The translations under genes and the position numbers were made by a program. Shown here in pieces: positions 44,618 to 52,606 of a stretch of DNA of 64,000 nucleotides. The notes under the pieces are model-generated. The model did no database searches. It saw only the letters and a list, made by a program, of their open reading frames with translations, and had not been told where the DNA came from. The stretch comes from Bacteroidaceae bacterium (GTDB lineage Bacteria > Bacteroidota > Bacteroidia > Bacteroidales > Bacteroidaceae): assembly GCA_900769465.1 (NCBI GenBank), contig CAAGGT010000154.1, positions 36,750 through 100,749 of the forward strand, written 5' to 3'. Every line of letters begins with the position of its first letter. The first letter of the stretch is position 1.

Positions 44618-46147
44618 TTATCTGTTACTTTCATTAGGTTCAATGTCTGCGCCCGGAGATTCAATCTCGTGCTGAGGTATGGGCCACACGAACAGCGGGT
44701 TGCCGGCTGCCACCTTGAGGCTGCTGCCATTGGACAAAGACTGGTCCTGTGGAGTACGCTCGAAGCCCTTGCCCCAGCGCTTGAGGTCCTGCAGACGGAA
44801 TCCCTCCATATATAGTTCCTTGATACGTTCCTCCTCAATGATATCCATCGCATTGTTCGCATTCAAAGAGGCAGAACCGTTTGTATAACGCGCTCCCATA
44901 AGGGTTGTTATATCCTTGCTCGCCTTGCTGTAGTCGGGTGTGGCAAGCTGGCAATAAGCCTCAGCACGTATGAGATACTGCTCCGAAAGACGGAACACCT
45001 TGGGCATTGACACGTTCAGCAGCTGCGCCTCGCTGTAGAGGGTCTGGTTACCCCAGTATTTGTAGAGCAACGGCCAGGTAAGACCATGGCTATAGCCTGT
45101 CTGTGCCTCATAGAAGAAGCTGTTGTAGCGCAGGTCGTTCGAGCCGTAGAGGTCGAGTACCCACTGCGCAGGAACATAGTCGGGCTTGAACGAGGAGTAG
45201 TCGTAGTTGAAAAACACTGTTCCAAGCGCACCACCATAATTGGTCGATGTGAATCCGACTTTCCATATCACCTCGGACGAAAGGTCATATTGCCACATAT
45301 AATCGTAATAGCTCATTCCCGCCGAATACTGTGAATTCACGCTTGAAAGGAAGAACATATTGCTGTCAATGATTTTTGAAGAGTATTCGATAGCCTCCTC
45401 ATAGTTACGCATATACAGTGCAACACGCGCGCGGAGAGCATAAACGGTATACTCGTTGAAATAGACGGAATTGTTGTAGAGATAGCCGTCAACAGCCGGG
45501 TCGTAATCCTCGTCGAGTTTCAGCAACTCCGCAGCCTTGTCAAGATCGCCAAGCACCAGCTGATAGGAGTCGTAAAGCGAAGCGCGCTTTATCGGTTGAG
45601 ACTCATAGTATTTTGTCCTCAAGGCAACACCAAGCTCATTCTTTGCCTCGTTGTCACCCTTGTAATCGACACAGAAGAGCTTTATAAGTTCGCTGTATGC
45701 AAGCGCACGGGCAAAGTGAGCCTCACCGCAATACATCTCCAGACGGTCGAGTTCCGTATCATTAGTGAGAGTCTTTTTCAGTTTTTCGGCATTGTCAAGC
45801 AAGAAATTACAGTTGCCTATTACAGAATAGAGCGAACCATAGACAGCCTCAATCTGTGGATTAGTGGCAAGGATTTCCCAACGCCACACATCACCGAACG
45901 TGTTGGTATAACCGTTTACGGCATAAACCAAATCACATTGGATATCGGGCAGCAGAGTGAGATAACCACTATAGAGCGCACTGCTGAGAAATGATGAGTA
46001 TATACCCACCACAGCCTGGTCGGCCTCATCAACGGTTGTTATAGCCGAGCCCTCGGGCACGGCATTCTCCGGGAACTTATCAAGACACGATACCGAAGCA
46101 ACAAGCATCGTCGCCATCAACATATATGTAATAAATTTCTTCATCAT
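44618..46147 (-). CDS. SusD/RagB-family surface lipoprotein
   Basis: A 509-residue lipoprotein (VASVSC, then LDKFPE) with the SusD pattern: N-terminal DEADQAVVGIYSSF, helical TPR-like scaffold (EAHFARALAYSELIKLFC), and the C-terminal EERIKELYMEGFRLQDLKRWG motif. SusD proteins form the lid over the SusC channel and bind the substrate. The native ligand cannot be told from sequence. 14 bases after the SusC gene. Confidence 0.94.
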   Translation of the reverse strand: MMKKFITYMLMATMLVASVSCLDKFPENAVPEGSAITTVDEADQAVVGIYSSFLSSALYSGYLTLLPDIQCDLVYAVNGYTNTFGDVWRWEILATNPQIEAVYGSLYSVIGNCNFLLDNAEKLKKTLTNDTELDRLEMYCGEAHFARALAYSELIKLFCVDYKGDNEAKNELGVALRTKYYESQPIKRASLYDSYQLVLGDLDKAAELLKLDEDYDPAVDGYLYNNSVYFNEYTVYALRARVALYMRNYEEAIEYSSKIIDSNMFFLSSVNSQYSAGMSYYDYMWQYDLSSEVIWKVGFTSTNYGGALGTVFFNYDYSSFKPDYVPAQWVLDLYGSNDLRYNSFFYEAQTGYSHGLTWPLLYKYWGNQTLYSEAQLLNVSMPKVFRLSEQYLIRAEAYCQLATPDYSKASKDITTLMGARYTNGSASLNANNAMDIIEEERIKELYMEGFRLQDLKRWGKGFERTPQDQSLSNGSSLKVAAGNPLFVWPIPQHEIESPGADIEPNESNR

Positions 46148-46161
46148 AATCCCTCCAAAAA

Positions 46162-49101
46162 TTAGAATGTAATCTCAACTCCCATTGTATACTGGCGCGA
46201 CATCGGGTATTGAGCCTTGTAGACATTACTTGTAGACTCGGGGTCAAGACCGCTGAACTTTGTCCAGGTAAACAGGTTTTGTGCCTGCACATAGAGACGG
46301 GCACGACTTATGAAGCCGGTCTTTACAAGCATTGCACGTGGGAAATCATAGCTCAACATAAGGTTCTTGAGACGCAGGAACGAAGCATCCTCAAGGAAAC
46401 GTGAGTCCATCTGCGGAGTAACGCCGTAACGTGGAATGTCGGTTACGTCACCCGGTTCTTTCCAACGGTCGTAGAGCATACGCTTCGACTGGTTGTATGC
46501 AGAATAGAGTCCATTGCTCTCCTCAAAGAAACGGTCATTGTTGAACATCCAGCGGTCGGCCACCCAACTGAAGTTGGCACTCAAATGGATTCCCTTATAA
46601 CCCAACGAAGTTCCAAAACCGCCCTGCCAGGGAGCATTGTAGTTCTTGCCCACAAGCACCTTGTCCTCCTCACTGAAGACGTTGGTTATGTTGCCATCCT
46701 TGTCATACCAGAGAGCATCACCGTTTGCAGGGTTTACGCCCGCATACCTATTTATATAGAATTCACCGATAGAATGACCTACAACAAGTTTTGTAGACGT
46801 GTTTGACATCTCATACTCGTCAAGCCCATTGTAAAGCTCGGTAATCTCGTTGTAATTGTAGCTTGCATTGGCATTGATGTTCCACACGAAATCCTTCGTG
46901 CTGATGACATCGGCACCCAAAGAGACCTCGAATCCCTGGTTTATCATCGCTCCCACATTGTCCCAACGAGTTCCGAAGCCATTGTTCACATATGACTGCG
47001 GCACAAGCATGAGCATATTGGTTGTCTTTTTGTGATAAAGCTCAATGTCGGCATTTATACGTCCGAAGAAGCCAAGATGGATAGCAAGGTTCGAGGTCCA
47101 CAGCTGTTCCCAGCTCAAATTCTCGTTACCCTGTGTTGCAGGCGCAATGCCGGCAACACCCATATAGTTAGCTCCGCTGCCCACAAGCGCCAAGTGGTCA
47201 TAATCGGGAATTGATGAGTTACCCGATGTACCGGTACTCAACGCAACCTGTGCATTGGTGAGCCATTTGTTTGCCGCCTGCATGAATCGCTCCTTACGCA
47301 AATCCCACATGAAGCCAAGTGACCAGAATGTAGCCCAACGTCCATCCTTACCGAAACGTGACGAAGCATCACTTCGCACAGAGAAGTCGGCATAATAACG
47401 GTCGTTATAGTTATACTCGCCGCGTGCAAAGAACGACAGGAAGGCGTGGCTTGAGTAGGAGTTGGCCCACGAAGAAGCTCTTGTTCCCGATGAAAGCAGA
47501 GTAAACGCATCATTGTTCTGGCCGCGTGTCACAACCTGGAAACCCTCGGAACGGTAATCGACACCCTCCTGGCCCAACATCACATTGAAATGGTGATAAC
47601 GCTGCACGTCGAACTTGTAATTGATTGTGTTTGTTATGGTAAGGTTCACCGTTGTATATGAACTGCGACCGGCAGCACCGACACCGTTGTTACCCACAAA
47701 GCTGGGGTACGATTTCATATCGGCGGTTGAATGAGTATAGTCGACACCGAACTGTGTACGCAATGTCAAGTTCCTTATTGGAGTAATCTCGGCATACAGT
47801 ACACTCAAAGCCTTGTATTTCTTGTTGTCAAGAGGATTGTTCTCCATCCACTCCAGAGGGTTGTACGATGTACCCTTCCAGCTACCATCCTTTGACGAAG
47901 CCAAAGAGCCGTCCTCCTTGTATGGATTCCAATAAGGGAGCATAAAACGACAGGCCGAGATTGGAGTGTAGAGGGCGTATTCACCGTCATCGGCCTGCTG
48001 CACCTCTTCGTATGCCAACATTGAGTTTGTACCCAGCTTCAACCAGGGAGCAACCTTTACATCGACATTGGTACGCAGATTATAGCGGGCAAATGACGAA
48101 CCCTGGGCAATACCGTCCTGATCGTGGAAGCCGCCCGACACAAAATAGTTCAGTTTGTCGGTGGCGTGGCTAACAGTCAGGTCATAGCTCTGCAAGCGCG
48201 CCCTGTCATTGAAAACCACATCAAGCCAGTTTATATCGGTCTTGGAGAGAAGATTGTAGTCCTGACCGGTATCAAGGCCAATCTCCTTCTCGAACTGTAT
48301 TCTCTCGGCCGTGTTCATCATATTCCACTCGCCGTGGGCAAGATTTGAGAAACCCTGCTGGGTGCGCAAAGTAACATCCACCTTTTCGGTCGAAGTACCG
48401 CGCTTGGTTGTTATTACAACCACACCATTTGCCGCGCGAGCACCGTAGATGGATGTTGATGAAGCATCCTTCAGCACGTTTATCGACTCAATGTCACCCG
48501 GGCTGATGGAGTTGAAGTCGGAACTTGTAATGGGTACACCGTCAAGAATGAAGAGCGGTGATGTTCCCGAATTTATCGAGTTCGTACCACGTATCTGGAA
48601 CACAGCCGCCTTGCTGGGCTCACCCGAGTTCGAGATTACGGTCATACCCGGAGTGGCACCCTGCAAAGCCTGGTCAAAGCTCACCGCCGGTACATTCTCA
48701 AGTTTCTCGGCCTTGACCGTTGAAACAGAACCCGAGATGGTACCCTTCTTGCGCACACCATATGCAACCACCACAACCTCCTCGATTGTAGTCTGCTCCG
48801 GATCCATAACCACATTCAGTTCCTTTGTATCCTTGTTCACCGTATGCTCTTGAGGTGTATAACCGACATAAGTGAACTGTAGCAAAGCTTCGCTTGCGTC
48901 CTTGACCTCAATCTCATAATTTCCGTCAAAATCCGTGACTACACCGTTTGATGTCCCCTTCTGCATAATGGTCAACGAAATCATCCCCTCTCCGTCTTCG
49001 GAAGAGGTAACCCTACCGCGCACCTTGAAGGACTGCGCCCAGGCCGTCTGCACCATGAATGAACAGAGAATGACAAACAGTAAAATTACTCTATTTCTCA
49101 T
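46162..49101 (-). CDS. SusC/RagA-family TonB-dependent transporter
   Basis: A 979-residue outer-membrane transporter. After a signal peptide (VILLFVILCSFMVQTAWAQ) come a carboxypeptidase-D-like regulatory domain (VRGRVTSSEDGEGMISLTI), a TonB-box-like TIEEVVVVAYG, the plug (LDGVPITSSDFNSISPGDIESINVL, SIYGARAANGVVVITTKRG) and a 22-strand-type barrel ending YTMGVEITF. The frame is open to 49203 but ATG 49101 begins the signal peptide. No N-terminal sigma-regulator (STN) domain and no nearby ECF sigma/anti-sigma or hybrid two-component regulator, so control is not evident. A TATCTTTG box lies on the - strand at 49265-49258. Confidence 0.95.
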   Translation of the reverse strand: MRNRVILLFVILCSFMVQTAWAQSFKVRGRVTSSEDGEGMISLTIMQKGTSNGVVTDFDGNYEIEVKDASEALLQFTYVGYTPQEHTVNKDTKELNVVMDPEQTTIEEVVVVAYGVRKKGTISGSVSTVKAEKLENVPAVSFDQALQGATPGMTVISNSGEPSKAAVFQIRGTNSINSGTSPLFILDGVPITSSDFNSISPGDIESINVLKDASSTSIYGARAANGVVVITTKRGTSTEKVDVTLRTQQGFSNLAHGEWNMMNTAERIQFEKEIGLDTGQDYNLLSKTDINWLDVVFNDRARLQSYDLTVSHATDKLNYFVSGGFHDQDGIAQGSSFARYNLRTNVDVKVAPWLKLGTNSMLAYEEVQQADDGEYALYTPISACRFMLPYWNPYKEDGSLASSKDGSWKGTSYNPLEWMENNPLDNKKYKALSVLYAEITPIRNLTLRTQFGVDYTHSTADMKSYPSFVGNNGVGAAGRSSYTTVNLTITNTINYKFDVQRYHHFNVMLGQEGVDYRSEGFQVVTRGQNNDAFTLLSSGTRASSWANSYSSHAFLSFFARGEYNYNDRYYADFSVRSDASSRFGKDGRWATFWSLGFMWDLRKERFMQAANKWLTNAQVALSTGTSGNSSIPDYDHLALVGSGANYMGVAGIAPATQGNENLSWEQLWTSNLAIHLGFFGRINADIELYHKKTTNMLMLVPQSYVNNGFGTRWDNVGAMINQGFEVSLGADVISTKDFVWNINANASYNYNEITELYNGLDEYEMSNTSTKLVVGHSIGEFYINRYAGVNPANGDALWYDKDGNITNVFSEEDKVLVGKNYNAPWQGGFGTSLGYKGIHLSANFSWVADRWMFNNDRFFEESNGLYSAYNQSKRMLYDRWKEPGDVTDIPRYGVTPQMDSRFLEDASFLRLKNLMLSYDFPRAMLVKTGFISRARLYVQAQNLFTWTKFSGLDPESTSNVYKAQYPMSRQYTMGVEITF

Positions 49102-49316
49102 TATAAAAAGTTTATTTTCCTTCACACAAAAAGATGCCTCACCCACTGCAGCCTCATCTTGCAAAACCAGATAGCAAGACAAATGCCGAAGCGTGCGACA
49201 CATTCAAAAAAAGAATAAATATTGGGTTTTTATTCCGTTTTCAATAAAAAACAGGTGCAAAGATAATAATTATTGACTTACATTAATAATAACGCACGCA
49301 CTTTTTTATATAAAAC

Positions 49317-49344
49317 AGCCAAGTGCATCAACATACACTTGGCT
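49317..49344 (-). terminator. Terminator after engB
   Basis: On the - strand AGCCAAGTG, 10-base loop, CACTTGGCT, then GTTTTATATAAAAAAG; 21 bases past the engB stop. The remaining 49102-49316 is the SusC leader and upstream region with a candidate -7 box only. Confidence 0.7.
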
Positions 49345-49364
49345 ATACTATCATCCCCCGGCAT

Positions 49365-49970
49365 TCAGAGTGTGGAATTTATCTCCTCGACATACCGTAA
49401 CACCTCTTCACGGCCAGCCGCGTTCTCAGAAGAAGTTATGAACACCGGCGGCAGCTCCTCCCACTCCTTGAGCAGACGCGCCTTATAGGCTGCGATATTT
49501 TTTGCCAGGACACTCTTTGTCAGTTTGTCGGCCTTGGTGAATATTATTGAGAATGGCACTCCGTTCTCTCCAAGCCACTGGAAAAACTCAAGGTCAATCT
49601 TTTGCGGTTCGTGACGGCAGTCAATCAGCACAAAGAGCAATGTCATCTGTTCACGGTCAAGCACATAGTTTGTAATTATGTGCTCCAGCTGTTCGTTCTG
49701 TGACTTGCTGCGCTTTGCATAGCCATAACCCGGGAGGTCAACAAGATACCATTCGTCATTGATAAGATAGTGGTTTATAAGCAATGTCTTTCCGGGTGTC
49801 GCCGATGTCTGCGCCAGTTTCTTCTGGTTTGTCAACATATTTATGAGACTCGATTTGCCCACATTCGAGCGGCCGATGAAAGCATATTCGGGCTTGCCGT
49901 CCTGGGGGCATTTCTTTATATCGGTGTTGCTTATTACAAAGCGCGCGCTTTTTACAATTGGTGTACTCAT
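49365..49970 (-). CDS. engB: EngB/YsxC, ribosome-biogenesis GTPase
   Basis: A 201-residue TRAFAC-class GTPase needed for 50S assembly and, in other bacteria, for division. G1 GRSNVGKSSLINML, G3 DLPGYGYAKRSKSQ (the family hallmark), G4 TKADKLTK and G5 TSSEN are visible. ATG 49970 begins the conserved N-terminus (MSTPIVKSARFVISN); the upstream extension to 50045 is rejected. Monocistronic between terminators. Confidence 0.94.
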   Translation of the reverse strand: MSTPIVKSARFVISNTDIKKCPQDGKPEYAFIGRSNVGKSSLINMLTNQKKLAQTSATPGKTLLINHYLINDEWYLVDLPGYGYAKRSKSQNEQLEHIITNYVLDREQMTLLFVLIDCRHEPQKIDLEFFQWLGENGVPFSIIFTKADKLTKSVLAKNIAAYKARLLKEWEELPPVFITSSENAAGREEVLRYVEEINSTL

Positions 49971-50025
49971 CAGGTCAATGTTTTTCAGCCACGAAGATAC
50001 AATGATATTCAAGAACCGCAAAGAA

Positions 50026-50057
50026 AAGGGCGCACAAGATTGCACTTGTGCGCCCTT
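50026..50057 (-). terminator. Terminator after the TonB-dependent receptor
   Basis: A 13-bp perfect stem AAGGGCGCACAAG / CTTGTGCGCCCTT with a 6-base loop, 20 bases past the receptor stop; a TTTTCTTT tail follows on the - strand. Confidence 0.82.
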
Positions 50058-50077
50058 CGATACCCGCAGATATTCCG

Positions 50078-52378
50078 TTATTGCGAAATCTTGACTCCCA
50101 CAAAGAAGGTACGGGGCTGTGTCGGGCCGTAGAAATAGCCCGAATCGCGGAATTCGCCCTTATCAAGGTCACGTTGGAAACTGTTGAAGATATTCTGCAC
50201 ACCGGCATTGAGCTGCAGATTGATATGGTCGTGCAGAACGAACGTGTACCCGGTCTTGAAATTGAGGTCAAAAAAATCGGGGGTGGTCTCCAGGCGATCG
50301 TTCCCGATGTAACCGGCATAGTGCGGCACAATCATTGAGCCTGTATATGTCCCCGAGAGCGAAAGGTCGAGCCTTTTCACAGGTGACGATGTGATTGTGA
50401 AATAGCCGTAATAATCGGGAGTACGCATCATACGCCTGGTGGTGAGTGCGACACCATCGACCTCGGTCCAAGCCTCGGGCTGCTTGTAAAGACTACGCTG
50501 TGCAGTAAAACCGAGCTGCAGGGCGAACTCCTTTCCATGTGCAATCTTTGCATCCAGATTCGCACCATAGACACGCGCACCGGCACCATTGCGGCGCTCC
50601 TTTATTGCGTGACCTTCGGCATTCAGCCCTATATCCTCAAGCACAAACACATTGTTCAAGCCTGTATAGAATCCCTCGACAAGCACATTTGCCTGCCAAT
50701 GACCGAAACGCACAGTCCAGTCGACCGAACCACTGAAACTGTTCGAGCGCTCCTCTTTCAAACCGTCGGCAAGCACAATCTGCACACCCTCTCCGCCAAC
50801 GGCAGTCACGTGCAAGTCCTCGTCATAAGCCTGTGGGGCGCGGAAACCGGTCGAATATGTAAGACGTGCCTGCAAATCCTTCAGCGGCTTGTAAAGGAAA
50901 TTCACACGCGGACTGAAAATAGGCTTTTCAATGAGATTATGCTTGTCCATACGCAGACCGAGCAACAGCGAGAAGTGGCGTGCCTCCCACTCGTTCTGCA
51001 CAAAGGCGCTACCTATACGCACATCTTGTCGCATATCGCGATGGTATCCCGTCATCACATCGTGCAGCCTGTTCTCCTGATACTCAACACCACCCATAAA
51101 TGTTGCCGGCGAGAAAATCAGCCTGCCGATTTGCCAGGTATATGTTGCACCGGCAACCCAGGTGAGATCATCGGTCTTGCCGTATGCATTAGGGTCGCGC
51201 TGCGCACCATAATAGCTGTCGCGGGCAATATGCTGCAACGATGCAAAAACCGACAATTTGTGCTTGTACCCCATCCAGCCGTGGTCGTAAGCGAGGCCTC
51301 CGCTGTTTATGATATGCTTTGTCTGTTCTGTTATGTCACTCTCGTGCGGTTGCAGGTCGAACTTGTTGCCACCACGGCGCAACTCGTTTGTTGTATGATA
51401 CTCAAGGCTCAAACGGCCATTGTATGTGGGGCGGTAGTATGTACGCAGCCCAAACGTATTCAGGTTCAACTTGCCAAGTTCCGAAAAACCGTCTCCGTCG
51501 TGGTCATAGGGATTACGGTTGCGATAGTTGGCATAGACCGCCATTCCATACTTGTTGTCGGGCGACACAAGAGAGACATTGGCGCCCACGCTCTGCTCCC
51601 ACGCCTTTCCACCATATGCCGCAAAATTACTTGTTATCGAGAAGGAGTTGCTCACAGGGTCTTTAGTTATGATATTCACCGTTCCGCCCACAGCATTTGC
51701 TCCAAAGAGTGCCGAGCCGCCACCGCGCACAACTTCCACACGCTCAATCATATTCACCGGAATCTGTTCAAGACCATATACCCCACTCAGGGCGCTCACC
51801 ACAGGACGGCTGTTTATAAGAACCTGGGAGTATGGGCCTTCGAGACCATTGATGCGTACTTGCGGGAAGCCACAGTTCTGACAATTATTCTCCACACGCA
51901 AACCCGTGACATAGTTGAGACTTTTTGCCAGGTCTACCGAGTTCACAGCCTCAAAAAGCGGCAAAGCCGCCACCGACACCACAACAGGAGCATCCCTGCG
52001 GCTTATCTCGTTGCGGTTGGCCGATACCACCACCTCGTCAATCACAAAATCATCGGCTTTCAGTTTAAAATGCACCACAGCGGTATAATCCTTGCTCACG
52101 ACAACCTCCTTGCTCATCTCCTCATACCCCATTGCCGTCACGCGCAGAGTGTATTTTCCGGGAGCAAGGTTGGTTAACGAGAACTGCCCGTTCTCATTAC
52201 TTGTTGCTCCCTCGCCTGTTTCCACAACAAGTATGGCCGCAAAGGCAATATTCTCCTCTGTACCATCCTCTATTATGTGTCCCACAATTTTGTTACCCTC
52301 CTTTATTGTCACCGGGTCACCCGCAAGCGACACCGACACGCAAAGAGAAAGTAAAATAGCTGCAAATACTCTTTTCAT
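50078..52378 (-). CDS. TonB-dependent outer-membrane receptor
   Basis: A 766-residue receptor: signal peptide, a carboxypeptidase-D-like domain (VGHIIEDGTEENIAFAAILVVE), TonB-box-like DEVVVSANRNEISRRDAPVVVS, plug with ENNCQNCGFPQVRINGLEG and VEVVRGGGSALFGANAVGG, and a barrel ending PRTFFVGVKISQ. It is not of the SusC type and has no SusD beside it; the plug is closer to BtuB/FecA/heme-type receptors. The CxxC in the plug is seen in some Bacteroidales members. The ligand cannot be assigned. ATG 52378 begins the signal peptide. Confidence 0.88.
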   Translation of the reverse strand: MKRVFAAILLSLCVSVSLAGDPVTIKEGNKIVGHIIEDGTEENIAFAAILVVETGEGATSNENGQFSLTNLAPGKYTLRVTAMGYEEMSKEVVVSKDYTAVVHFKLKADDFVIDEVVVSANRNEISRRDAPVVVSVAALPLFEAVNSVDLAKSLNYVTGLRVENNCQNCGFPQVRINGLEGPYSQVLINSRPVVSALSGVYGLEQIPVNMIERVEVVRGGGSALFGANAVGGTVNIITKDPVSNSFSITSNFAAYGGKAWEQSVGANVSLVSPDNKYGMAVYANYRNRNPYDHDGDGFSELGKLNLNTFGLRTYYRPTYNGRLSLEYHTTNELRRGGNKFDLQPHESDITEQTKHIINSGGLAYDHGWMGYKHKLSVFASLQHIARDSYYGAQRDPNAYGKTDDLTWVAGATYTWQIGRLIFSPATFMGGVEYQENRLHDVMTGYHRDMRQDVRIGSAFVQNEWEARHFSLLLGLRMDKHNLIEKPIFSPRVNFLYKPLKDLQARLTYSTGFRAPQAYDEDLHVTAVGGEGVQIVLADGLKEERSNSFSGSVDWTVRFGHWQANVLVEGFYTGLNNVFVLEDIGLNAEGHAIKERRNGAGARVYGANLDAKIAHGKEFALQLGFTAQRSLYKQPEAWTEVDGVALTTRRMMRTPDYYGYFTITSSPVKRLDLSLSGTYTGSMIVPHYAGYIGNDRLETTPDFFDLNFKTGYTFVLHDHINLQLNAGVQNIFNSFQRDLDKGEFRDSGYFYGPTQPRTFFVGVKISQ

Positions 52379-52411
52379 ATATCTTCTTTTCTTTTTCAGT
52401 TTTAGCGAATG

Positions 52412-52442
52412 CAAAATTACAGCAGCCACAAAAGAGATACAA
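52412..52442 (-). promoter_or_regulatory. Promoter for the TonB-dependent receptor
   Basis: On the - strand TTG (52442-52440), 20 bases, TAATTTTG (52419-52412), 34 bases before the start codon. It is back to back with the C10 protease promoter across an approximately 100-base A/T-rich spacer. Confidence 0.65.
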
Positions 52443-52546
52443 TCACAACAAATTGTTAAAAGAGCGACCTTGTTTAACAAAATGTTTCAAAAAATGGCAA
52501 CAAGCCACCGTTTTCAAAAGAAATAAGAACAAAATGTTTGCAAATG

Positions 52547-52578
52547 TTTGGAAACATAAACCTTAAATAATACATTTG
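52547..52578 (+). promoter_or_regulatory. Promoter for the C10 protease gene
   Basis: TTTG (52547-52550), 20 bases, TACATTTG (52571-52578), 28 bases before the ATG; a direct repeat AAATGTTTG (two copies at 52532-52550) overlaps the upstream element and might be a regulator site. Confidence 0.75.
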
Positions 52579-52606
52579 CGCCCTATAACTTCCTAAACGA
52601 CAGAAA

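Noticed and set aside
46162..49101. Calling this a starch utilisation (Sus) system
   Set aside because: The SusC/SusD family names do not show substrate, and no amylase or other glycoside hydrolase is present.
50537..52177. A 546-codon + strand open frame antisense to the TonB receptor
   Set aside because: It lies wholly inside a clear receptor gene, has no family motif, and its His/Cys/Thr-rich composition is typical of the antisense frame of a coding region.
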